Positions 37,406 to 49,453 of a stretch of DNA of 64,000 nucleotides are shown in pieces. The notes under the pieces were generated by a model. It did not search any database, was not told the origin of the DNA, and saw only the letters and a list, made by a program, of their open reading frames with translations. The stretch covers positions 19,241,116-19,305,115 of the forward strand of contig CM055100.1 in assembly GCA_029204225.1 (NCBI GenBank), in the 5' to 3' direction. Every line of letters starts with the position of its first letter. The stretch's first letter is position 1. Origin of the DNA: Diphasiastrum complanatum. Lineage: Eukaryota > Streptophyta > Lycopodiopsida > Lycopodiales > Lycopodiaceae. Made by a program: the position numbers and the translations under genes.

Positions 37406-40400
37406 TATGCAGAGACAGCCTGGGGATCCCTATTAGACCTCTCTATCTATCATAGCCTCTATCCGTTAGGCTCAGATACCGGTTGGGGCAGCTACGAGTC
37501 TCTTCACATCAGTTGGCTATTGAGACAGGCAGATATATAGGCATTTTGAGAGAACAGCGGGTTTGTTAGCTATGTTCATTGGGATTGGTGGAGGACCTAC
37601 CTACTATGAGATACGAGGTCGCTATCGCTGCTTATATCGAGACACTCCCCTCACGCTCAGCACCTTCCTGGAGTATCAGGATCCCAGATGTGTTGGACTT
37701 TTACTACGAGAGATGCTTATACTGAGAGCCTCTCTGATACCTCCGAAGGATACTACAGATCATAGACAGCACCCTATCACTAGCTTTTTTGAGAAGATGA
37801 GCGAGATGACTTGTCAGATGATGAGGCAGACATACCGGCGAGAGCGAAGGCCCAACGTGCCCAGCCATCAGCCAGCTGACCCACACGAGCCATCAGATCA
37901 GCCAGGTCTTCTAGTAGAGTTCGACGCCAGCCACGGACAATGGATTCTCAGGACATCAGACGCTTCTTCCGAGCTTGATTTGTCATTGCTAAGCAGAGCA
38001 GGAGGTTAAGCTCGAGCACCTTTACCCTCAGTAGAGCTGGAGGTTAAGCTCTTACATGATTATTGCGTATATTCTTCTGACTAGCTGGAGAGAGTTTTAT
38101 ACATTTGGTTAGCTTAGACTAGCTAGTTTTATTTATTTTTATGTTGTCCGATATGGACAGTGCTCCTCATAGTTATGTATGTATTTCTCTATCTTTTGTG
38201 CCTTTGGGCACCTAACAGACTACTGTAGATGATGCCTTGATTGATTTGGATGGCAGGAGTGGTCACAAAAAGCCTCCTCGTAAGGCTCGAAAGAAGATGT
38301 CACCTCATGAAAATAATGGAATAGGTGAATCTGAAAGGTCTCAGTCCATGGAGGGAGATGAAGCAGCACTACTGGAGTCTTCTAGAATGTCAGCGGTCAC
38401 AAATTCTCAACTATTTGGGGTAGCTGGTGTTGACAACAAGTTGAGAAGCTCAAAGAGTATCATCGCTACTGAGAGTACCTCCAGCGCTGACGGTACCTTC
38501 AATTTTGCTACCCCCATCGTGGGCAATACCTCCAACGACGCTGCCAATACCAGGTTTGGTTCCCATCCTGCTGAGGCCTCCATCTCAGGCAATGCCTCCA
38601 GCGCTACTGCTGCCCGTTGTCCACCACATACGACAAATATCCCATATACCCCTTCCAGATCAACGGAGCTTTTCTCATCTTGGCAATTGGATCAGTTTAA
38701 AGAAGATTTCTAGAGCCTGAAGCAAGAAATCTCACAGCTGAAAGGAATGGTTACCTTCCTATTCAGTGAGAAGAACTTGTTAAAGTGCAAAGTCGTGTCA
38801 CTCGAACAGTCGGAGATGAAAATATTAGATGAGCTGAAGCTGCTTCGGGAAGAAAATGGACAATTGAAATGGGATTTCACAGCATACAAAGAAGGTATCT
38901 AGAGTACTAGTGAACCGTCAGAAACGGTGATGAAGATCCAGGCAGTGGAACAAGAATTGGTCCAACACAAGGAAACAACGAGAACTTGGGCATCTCTTTT
39001 CAAAGATACGGACAGTAAGCCACATATGTCTACTTTGATTTCAGCCACCATTTTTGAAGAGAAGTTGAGGGATCAAAAAGCCCTCAGTGTGAGAGTATTC
39101 TTAGATGATGACCTCACATTCATGCAAGTGACAAAGAGGAAGAAGGCGTTCGAGGAAGCTAAAGCATCCGGGAGACGGGTCATCTATAGAGATGGCCAGG
39201 TGAAATATATTGGTGATCAGCGATAGGGATTTAGGTCTTTCGGGCGTGGAAGCAGCCTGAAGGCTCACCCATCTTCATTGCGTTTTGGTGTGTGGAATTG
39301 TAATGGGAAACATACGTCGTCCTCGGCAGGAGATTTGATTGACTTCATAGACAGTGGTGATATACTATTATTCACAGAGACGCATGAGAATGCAAAGCGA
39401 GGTTTACCTTTATTTCCTGGTTTCCAGTGGGAATCGATTCCCAGAGCAGAGACTAGATCAATGGGGGGACGTGGTTACGGTGGTGTGGCATGTATATATA
39501 GAGATACTGAGTGCTTGAGGTGGTTCATTGAGATGATCATTCCAAATACACATGGATTAGACTCAGAGGGGAGCCCACAGGTTTGGACAGGGACATCTAT
39601 ATTGCAATTTGCTACTTTCCACCGGATACATCTTCTTTCTCAGACAGGGATGGCTCTTGATATATGAATTTGTCTGGCGATATCATCAGGTTTTCTGATA
39701 GAGGACATATTTTATTGGTAGGGGACTTTAATGCCGGGACTGGATCACGTCAGACTTCTTTCCATGATGTGGACCAGGATCCTTTAAGTATCAAGGCATT
39801 AGACAGTAATGAGCTTGGCCTTTTGAGACATTCTAATTTCTGCAGATGAGGACGGGCCTATCACAGATTATGGAGAGTACTTTTTACAGTAAGGAGAAGC
39901 CCACGAGCTTGCCATTTCCAATGGCCTTGCCAGGTGGCCTTCTTCCAGTGACTTCACTTGTCATCCTCACAGCGGCAGCCACATCGTGGTAGACTACCTC
40001 ATGGGATCACCTTCTCTTCTTCCTCATATTACTACCTTCACCATCACACATACTACTCTCTCTGATCATTTATTTCTCTCTTTCCATTTAGGAACACAGC
40101 CCGTGATCACTCATACTTCCCATCCATCTTTCCCTCGTGCCCCAAGATATCGCTTTGGGAACTCATACATTCCCGCTTATCAAGCTTCATTAACCTCCCT
40201 TCCATAGCATTTCCCACATAACTCCACCATGGAGCAACAATCTGACTTCCTCACCAATGCCCTACACACTGCAGCTTCCCTTTCTTTCCCATCCACAAAA
40301 CCCAGAACAAAAACTAACACCTTCAAATGCCCAAGTCAACCTTGGTATAATGACGAATGCCACCAACTTCATAATCATCTTAAACATGCTTATGCCAACT

Positions 40401-42018
40401 CACTTACATTTAGATGTTTTATGCTCTTTCTATTCACGATGGGGTTTGTCTGTGAACATTGCAAGGACCAACGTTATGGTCTTCAACACATCTCAGGCAT
40501 TTATGCAGCGTCAGGAGCTTTATGGGATGGCCATCCCTTGGAGGTTGTTTCTTCATACACATATTTGGGAGTCCTCATTTTTGGTCCAGCTTTTAGTATG
40601 AGGCAAGCCACTCTTGCTAGGTTGGGTAACGGGCACGCATCACTAGTCCAGCTTGAGAAGTTTTGTTTCAGACAATACATACGTGATGCTCCGAGTAAGT
40701 GTCACATGTTTGATACCATGGTCACACCAACAATAATGTATGCTGCAGAGACTTGGTGTACGGGTCTCACTTCCTTTGAGTGGGCCGATATATCTCGTCT
40801 GCAGATTACTATGCTTTCACGCATGATTCGAGCGAAACCTTCTATCCCTCACCAGATTATACTTGCAGAGTTTGCAGTTCCTACATTATAGGCTGAGGTT
40901 ATTTTTCGGATCGTTATTTTCCTCCAGAGACTGATGCAGATGGACAGTTCCAGATATTCCTATGTTGCACTCACTTCATCATGATTCCTCCACAACCAAG
41001 GTTTTCACTTCTCATGGTTTTCTCAAGCAGGGAGGCTATTTGACTACATCAGTATTTCTTTATCGTCACTTCCAAAGGGCACACAACACTATATTCGGCA
41101 GTTTATATACAGATCCTATATACATAGAGTTTGGGAGGAGGGCAGCTTGGAGTGAAGCCCCTTCACTACAGATCCATCTTTATGGAGATCGACTATTCCT
41201 TCCTAGATATCTGGACGGAGGTTTGTCACATGGTTTGAGATTTATATTGGGTCAGTTTAGAGTCTCATCTCATCAGTTACACATTGAGACGGGTCGTTTT
41301 CATGGCACACCTAGGGAGGCCAGAGTATGTCAGATCTGTTCACTTGGAGAGATTGAGGACGAGGATCGTTTCATTTTCAGATGCCCAGTTTATTACGAGA
41401 TTAGAGGGCGATACCATTGTTTATATCAGGACTCCTCCAAATCACTCCAGGCTTTGATTAAATATGAGAATCCTTGTTGTGTAGCCTTGATGATACGTGA
41501 GATGATGCTTTTGAGACGAGACTTAGTTAGTGCCCAGATTGGTTTGGATCCCCAGACCAGTATCACAGATTTCTTTTCCAGATGCAAATAAAGACCCACA
41601 TTCAACACAGAGGACAGATCAGAGTGAGATAGATATTCCAGTCAGAGACATCGTGCCAGTGCACCAGACCGAGTCATCCCTCCAGCAGGACGATGCAGAG
41701 CAAGCGACATACTGTTCACAGGTCCAGACAAAGGCAGTTTCACTCCTCACATCCAAAGCACTCCACGATTGTGATTGCATCCTACACTTCAGCCGAGGCT
41801 TGAGGCTTGAGGCTTGTTTTTACGTCATGATATATACGTGTCTTCTTTCCAGATCATTAGAGAGATTACAACATATTTAGTTCAAATTGTTTATTTCTAT
41901 TTAGTATGTTTTCTTTTACGAAGACGTTTTTTTTTTCACACGCTCCTAGAGTATCATATACACTTGAGATGTACATTTATTCTGTCTTTTGTACCCTCGG
42001 GTACCTATAAGACATTAA

Positions 42019-42097
<79 letters not shown>

Positions 42098-45000
42098 GAT
42101 GGTGCTCCTCTCTCAACCAGCGATGGTGCTCCAACCAGCGATGGTGCTCCACAAGGATGTCACATGTACTTTGAATCCCTTTGCCCAATATATGGTAAAT
42201 TGTAATTATTAAATTGTAAATGGCTAAGTCACCGGCCTGTGGAGACAATTGTAAATTGCAATGTAAATATTTGTTATAGTGACTAAATACGAGATGGCCA
42301 AGGGGGTACTGGGTCTCATGAGAGTCTGCTGGACTGACCTCCTAAAAAGTAGGAAGGGTTGATTGGTCAACGTGACACGTGTCACATGCTCACTGGGACA
42401 CTTGGTCCAGTGCATGAGTGACACTTGTCAGACGGTCAATGGACGAGTCAACAGGACGTGTCATATGCTCATTGGGACACTTGGTCCAATGCATGAGTGA
42501 CACGTGTCAGACTGTCCACCTACTAGCTTGCCTATGTGTCAGGGTACTGCCAAGTGGCAAGTGTCGGATGTGCATGGAGTTTGCCATGTGTCGACTTTAG
42601 GATGTGTCAGAGTTAAGGGGTGCTTGAGGGGATATAGGGTGAGCCTTGTCAGGCATTCCTCATTATGATTATGATTATGGTATTCCTATGCAGCTATGGT
42701 TGGGAGGAGACTTGCAGCAGAGCTCTCATGTTTGCTTGTTGATCTATGTACATTTGCTTAAGATTAATAAAGTGACGGATTTGCTAGGTAATTCTGTGTA
42801 TTTACTTAGGGTTTGTGAGCTTGTGTGCAACATTTGGTATCAGAGCAGTTACTTTCAAGACTTGTGTGGGATTTGGCATCTTCAGTTAGGGTTTGGAGCA
42901 TTCTTGGAGAGCCAGCGCCCTACTGTAGGTGATCTGTTGGTAGGTTTGGAGCCCATAAGATAGCAGATTGAAGCCCTATGGTGGATTGCTGATCTTCTGG
43001 CAGCCTTTGAGCATTTTCTACTATGCGGCTTGATTATTCTCTTCGCTTTTGTGAAAACCCGGCCCACATAGGATTTGTAAATCTGTTTGTAACTTCTTCA
43101 ATACTTAGTATTTTTCAGATATGTCAGTTGCAATAAGCTTCTTGTGGTAGGTCGCTGGTAGGGTAAGGCTTTTTGCCTTCTGATTCGGTGATCATCCATA
43201 GTTTTTTGCCAATTGTCAGTTTGAAACCCTAGTTTGCTGGTTTTTGGAGAAGAAGAGTCTATGTGTAGTTAGAACTTGGCTGTAGGGGACCTATTCTATT
43301 CAGTTCTTCTAGGAATTCAGGGCAACTTATCTATGTAGTGATTTGAGGTGCTGAGAGCTTGGTTTTGCTTTGTTTCTGCTACCTATCTTTCTGCTATGGC
43401 TTCCGCAAGCAACACCAGTCAAGATTCACAGAGATTAGATGCTGTATGTTCCAAGGTGGATACTATCGAAGCTACTCTTAAGCTGATTTTGGAGCAACTC
43501 AAAGGTAAAGGGGTTAGCGTTCCTGAGAGAGTCAGTGGTACAGCTATGGAAGTAGAAAGGACATTGTCAACTGGCCACGAAGCTGAATTGGGGTTTCAAA
43601 AGAGAAAGCTACCTACTATAAAAGATTTAAAACCTCCGAAGTTCACTGGAGCAGTATCTATGAGAACTACTAATGCCGTTGAGAATTGGTTGCGAAAGTG
43701 GGAGAAAGCATTCCAAATGTGTGGCATAGACGATGAAACTGAGATGATTGCTGAAGCCACATATCGTTTTCAAGAGTTAGCACAAAGGTGGTGGAGGAAG
43801 GTGGAAAAGGATGACCTAGTTCCAACTACATGGGAGGCATTCCGGCAAATGTTTGTGCAAAACTGGGTGCCTATGGATGAAGACAACAGAGCCATGCAAC
43901 AATGGTCTTATTTGAAGCAGGGTAACTTGAGCGTGCAGGATTATGCAGACAAGTACCGAGAGGCTTTGTTACGCATTCCTCAAGAAGTTCCTATGTATAT
44001 GCAAATATTTCACTTTGTGGAGGGACTTCGAGAGAGTATTCGCCCTTTCGTGCGGAAGGAGCAATCTCATGATTTGCGGGGAGCCATCCAGATGGCTTTG
44101 TATTATGAAGATGGGAAAAAAGGCCCGGATCCTATTGCGGTAGCTGGTACAAGTGGTCAGCAACCTTGGGGACGCAAGGGCAAATGGAACAAAAAGAGAA
44201 AGTTTGAAGGTCAAACCAATCAGTGGCAAGCTCGGGGTGACCAAAGGAAGAAGGGTGCAGGGGCTCCAAAAGGCAAAGGGTTGTATGGGCAGCCCAATGC
44301 CCAAAAGGGTCAGCGTCCTTCAATGTTGTCGCCTCAGGACCAAGAACGTGCAAAGAGGGAGAACCTCTGTTTTGGATGTTTGGGACAGCATAGGTGGAAG
44401 GAATGTCCACGACATATAATCTTCAGGTGCATCAGACGAACCAGGGTGATGACCCTATGACAGTGGAAGAGATCGAGCAGGAAGCCAATCCAGATGTTCC
44501 ACGCCTCATGAATGTTTCGGTGGTCAGGAGAGTGGACACGGCTCCACCAACGCTTTTGCCAAAATTGGCTCGCCAAGGGTATCAATTTCCTAACACTTCT
44601 CTTATTGTTATGCGAGGACAGCTGTGTGGTAGAGATGTTCAGGTTCTATTTGACACTGGGACCTCTCATAATGTGTTGAATTCAACTTTGGTACGGAAGT
44701 TAGGTGTGAATACTCAACCATCCCAGTACCAGTACACAGTGGAAATGGCTGATGGAAAGGGTACAGAGATTTGGGATAAGAGGGTTGTGGGCATTCCACT
44801 AACTGTACAAAGTTACACAGAAGAGTTGGATTTTGAAATAACACGGCTTGCGCGGTTTGATGTGGTGTTGGGCATTTGTTGGCACACGATGCGGAAGCCA
44901 CACATAGCCTGGGATACTCATGTGTATGAGTTCCAGTTTGATGGTGTGATGCATTCCCTTCGTGGTGAGCGGGATGTGCCTCTTGGACCGCTTGTTTCAG

Positions 45001-48000
45001 CTACGCAGTTGCGTAGGATCCATTGCGAGTACATGTGTGTTTGCTTTCTACTTGATATATCTACTAATACTAGTCAGAGTAGCATGCAGTGTGTGCAAAC
45101 CAGTACTATTGCCAATTTGGATCAAGAGATTAGGAGAGAGTTTTCAGATGTGTTCATAGATTATCTTCCATCTGTTTTACCTCCTAAGAGGAATGTTGAA
45201 CATAAGATTGAATTAATACTTGGATCATGTCCTGTCAATAGACGTCCTTACAGAATAAGTCTTAAGGAGGAAGAGGAAGTGCGAAGGATGGTCGATGATT
45301 ATCTGGACAAGGGGCAGATACGACCTAGTTATTCCCCTTTTGCCTCTCCGATCATTCTTGTAAAAAAGAAGGATGGATCATGGCGTATGTGTGTGGATTA
45401 TCGAGGTTTGAACAAGATAACTGTTAAACATCGATATCCTATGCCACGTATAGATGATTTGCTTGATGCCTTGTCAGGTGCCACTGTGTTCAGTAAAATA
45501 GACCTGAAGAGTGGATAACCATCAGGTTAGAGTTCGTGAAGAGGATGTACACAAGACTGCCTTCAGAACTCGGTTCGGTCACTATGACTATCTTGTGATG
45601 CCATTTGGATTGACTAATGCCCCACCTACATTCATGATGATGATGAATGATGTGCTCAGACCGTATATGGGTAAATTTGTCGTAAACTTTGTTGATGACA
45701 TTCTGACTTACAGTGCAGGTGAGGTCAAGCATATGGCTCACCTTAGGACTGTGTTGTCTACTTTGAGGGAGAACACTTTGTTTGCCAATAGTAAAAAAAG
45801 TGAATTGTTTAAGAAAAGAGATTGAGTATCTTGGTCATGTAGTGTCTGCTGATGGAGTAAGGCCAGATCCTAAGAAGGTTGCTGTGATCGTTGCGTGGCC
45901 TGTGCCAGCTGATTTGACAACACTCCGTTCTTTTCTTGGATTGGCAGTATTCTATAGAAAATATGTTAAGAAATACTCCTATATTGCAGCACCTTTAACT
46001 GATTTGACTCAAAAGAATAGATTTGGTGAGTGGACTGAACTGCAGCAGGCAAGCTTAGATCAGTTGAAGCAAGCTATTGCTGAGTGCGTCACTCTAAAAA
46101 TTGTAGACCCTCAAAAGCCCTATGTTATAGATACGGATGCGAGTGACATTGTTGTGGGAGCTGTTCTGATGCAAGAGGGTAGGCCTGTGGCCTTAGAGAG
46201 CAAGAAGCTCAACCCTGCTCAGAAAAATTATCCAACTCATGAGAAGGAGTTGTATGCCATAGTTCATGCATTAAAGGCATGGAGGCATTATTTGTATGGA
46301 TCGGAATTTGAGGTATTCACCGATCATGATACCTTGAGATACTTTTGTAAGCATCCAGACCTTAGAGGCCGGCAAGCCAGATGGTCTGAGCTCATGCAGG
46401 AATTCCTAATGGAGATTCGGTACAAGAAAGGTGCCAAGAATCGTGTGGCAGATGCACTATCTCGTGTGGTGTATCAGATGTCATTTGTGGTCATTGAAAA
46501 TGACTTACTGTCTGAGATAAGAAAGGCTCAGCAGGAAGATCCTCACTGTAAGAAAGTGGAACAGGAGGTGAGTCATGGCCATGCAGAGTCTCAAAAGGAG
46601 AGCTCTTCTACCTTGGTTCGCACTTATCTTAAGTATTCCATAGAAGATGGAATAGTGATGAGAAATGGCAAGGCTCTTATTCCAGCTTGTGAGGTGCTGC
46701 GAAAGAGGATCATGCATCTCTGTCACGATAGCCCTAGTGCTGGTCATCCTGGTGTGGATAGGACCTATGAGTTGATAAGACATAACTTTTGGTGGTCGAG
46801 ACTTAAGAAAGAAGTAAACCATTATGTGACACATTGTTTTAAGTGTCAAGTTAATAAGGCTGAAAGGATTAAAGTGCCTGGATTATTACGCCCGTTACCT
46901 ATACCAGAAGGGAGATGGGAGAGTATTTCCATGGACTTTATTACATGTTTACCGCATACGCAGCAGCAACATAATGCTATCCTAGTTGTGGTTGACAGAC
47001 TCACAAAAATGGCTCATTTTATCCCAACTAGTAATAAGATTGATGCACCTGGTACGGCTGATTTGTTTATACAACATGTATTCAGACTTCATGGATTACC
47101 TAGATCCATTGTGTCTGACAGGGATTCTCGTTTTACTGGCAATTTTTGGACTGCAGTATTTGAGAAGTTAGAGGTGCAGTTGGGAATGAGTAGATCTGAT
47201 CATCGTGAAACAGATGGGCAGACTGAGAGAGTTAACCAAACCTTGGAAGACATGCTTAGGGCGTATGTGAGTGAAAGGCAAACGCAATGGGAACGTTACC
47301 TACCATTGTTGGAGTTTGCCTATAATGATAAAAAGAATGCATCTACGAAGATGAGTCCTTTCGAGCTAAATTATGGTTTTAGACCAGCCAGTCCAGTTAC
47401 TATAGGTATGCCTCATAAGACACCTAGTGCTATGGAATTTCTAACTCACATGCAACAGATGTTGGAGTTAGCTAAGGAAAATGTAAAAGCGGATGGATCA
47501 GGCAAAGACATATGCTGATCTGGATCGTACGCCAAGAGAGTTCGAGGAAGGAGATATGGTATTTCTCAGGATTCCAAAGGACTCAAAAACCCTAAAGACA
47601 GGGAAGTGTTATAAGTTGTCACCTAGATACTGTGGACCTTGGAAAATTGTTAAAAAGATTAATAGCGTTGCTTATGAATTGGATTTGCCTGTTGGTTGTA
47701 AGGTTCATCCTGTTTTTCATGTTTCACGCTTAAAGAAGGTTTTACATGATGGTGATAACTTGTTGGCTGATGGCCTTGTATTGTTTCAGGAGCATGGGGA
47801 GGTGATGCATGGACCAGCGAGAGTATTGGACCGGAGGCATAGACGGTTGCGGAATCGTTTGCTCCGTGAGTACTTGGTTGCATGGCATGGACGACCTCTC
47901 AGTGATGCTACCTGGGAGACCGCGCATGGGTTGCATGCACAGTATCCAGACTTTGCCATTGAGGACGATGTCATCTGAGGAGGGAAGGGATGTCACATGT

Positions 48001-49416
48001 ACTTTGAATCCCTTTGCCCAATGTATGGTAAATTGTAATTATTAAATTGTAAATGGCTAAGTCACCGGCCTGTGGAGACAATTGTAAATTGCAATGTAAA
48101 TATTTGTTATAGTGACTAAATACGAGATGGCCAAGGGGGTACTGGGTCTCATGAGAGTCTGCTGGACTGACCTCCTAAAAAGTAGGAAGGGTTGACTGGT
48201 CAACGTGACAAGTGTCACATGCTCACTGGGACACTTGGTCCAGTGCATGAGTGACACTTGTCAGACGGTCAATGGACGGGTCAACAGGACATGTGTCATA
48301 TGCTCATTGGGACACTTGGTCCAATGCATGAGTGACACGTGTCAGACTGTCCACCTACTAGCTTGCCTATGTGTCAGGGTACTGCCAAGTGGCAAGTGTC
48401 GGCTGTGCATGGAGTTTGCCAGGTGTCGACGTTAGGATGTGTCAGGGTTAAGGGGTGCTTGAGGGGATATAGGGTGAGCCTTGTCAGGCATTCCTCATTA
48501 TGATTATGATTATGGTATTCCTATGCAGCTATGGTTGGAAGGAGACTTGCAGCAGAGCTCTCATGTTTGCTTGTTGATCTATGTACATTTGCTTAAGATT
48601 AATAAAGTGACGAATTTGTTGGGTAATTTTGTGTATTTACTTAGGGTTTGTGAGCTTGTGTGCAACAAAGGATGATCTGACCAGCCCTGATCCGCCCTGT
48701 CCTGGTCCGCATTTCCCAGGTTCGCCCTATCGGACACCGGTAGGATGCTGTTCCACTTGACTTTCAAGCTGTTGGATCTTAGCTGACGTAGTCGAAAGAG
48801 AGGAAGCTTCGATTTTGATGGCTGTAACTTCTTTCTTGAGATCTACGATAGACGAATCTAGTTTCTGAAGGTGAGATTGCACAGCTTGGATCGTAGCTTC
48901 AAGAGAAAGAAGCGTTTTTCGATGGTCATTGAGATATTCCTATGATCGTAACTGATATGCACGAATGACGGAGATCATAAAGGCTGGAGGCACAGGTGAT
49001 TCCTCTTCTAGGGTATTCGGGGTCAAAGGGTCGGCTAGAATGGATTTACTATTAGTGAGAAGAGGATCTGACGGAGAAATAGGGATTGCAACCGGAATAG
49101 AAGATGCGATTCCAGATGCAGATGCGATGATTCCACCTTAAGCAGGTACAACAGGAGCAGGTACAACAGCGATGGAGATGGATTCCGGGCCAGCAGGTAC
49201 AACAGCAGCGATGGAGATGGATTCCCGACCAGAAGGACGCGGTGCAGGGTGCGCAGATACAATGGCGGTTTCTGGGCCAGCATGGTGCGATGGAGCGTGG
49301 GGGGAATTACCTCCCCCCCTCTTGCGTGGAGCCATCAATGGAGCGCGCTGGCAGCAGGCAGCTAGAAGGCAGCAGCGATGGAGGAGCAGAGATCAGCAGT
49401 AGCAGCCATCGCGCTC

Positions 49417-49453
<37 letters not shown>

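Larger units (their letters stand above)
38217..42094 (+). mobile_element. LINE copy C with endonuclease, RT core deleted, (CT)n tail
   Basis: Layout: ORF1-like coiled-coil/charged protein (38222-39226, with stops at about 38711 and 38899), ORF2 endonuclease (39278-40207), deletion of the reverse transcriptase core near 40420, RT C-terminal region ([27 protein letters not shown]), then a zinc-knuckle domain ([20 protein letters not shown]). The 3' end has the hairpin GTACC/GGTAC (41991-42004), GACATTAATAAA and (CT)n 42023-42094. The frame is broken repeatedly. The gypsy element was inserted 63 bp downstream of its tail. Confidence 0.88.
42158..48667 (+). mobile_element. Complete Ty3/gypsy chromovirus with LTRs and target duplication
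   Basis: 6,510 bp bounded by TG..CA LTRs (42158-42832 and 47991-48667) and by the 5-bp duplication AAGGA (42153-42157, 48668-48672). The primer site TGGTATCAGAGCAGTT (42835-42850) fits initiator tRNA-Met. The polypurine tract GAGGAGGGAAGGGA lies at 47977-47990. Domains in order: gag, protease, RT, RNase H, integrase, chromodomain. Frames change at about 44415, 45520, 45820 and 47500, so the copy is defective. By eye the LTRs differ at 13 bases and one 2-bp indel, about 98% identity, so insertion was fairly recent. It sits in the exonuclease intron, antisense to the gene. Confidence 0.95.
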
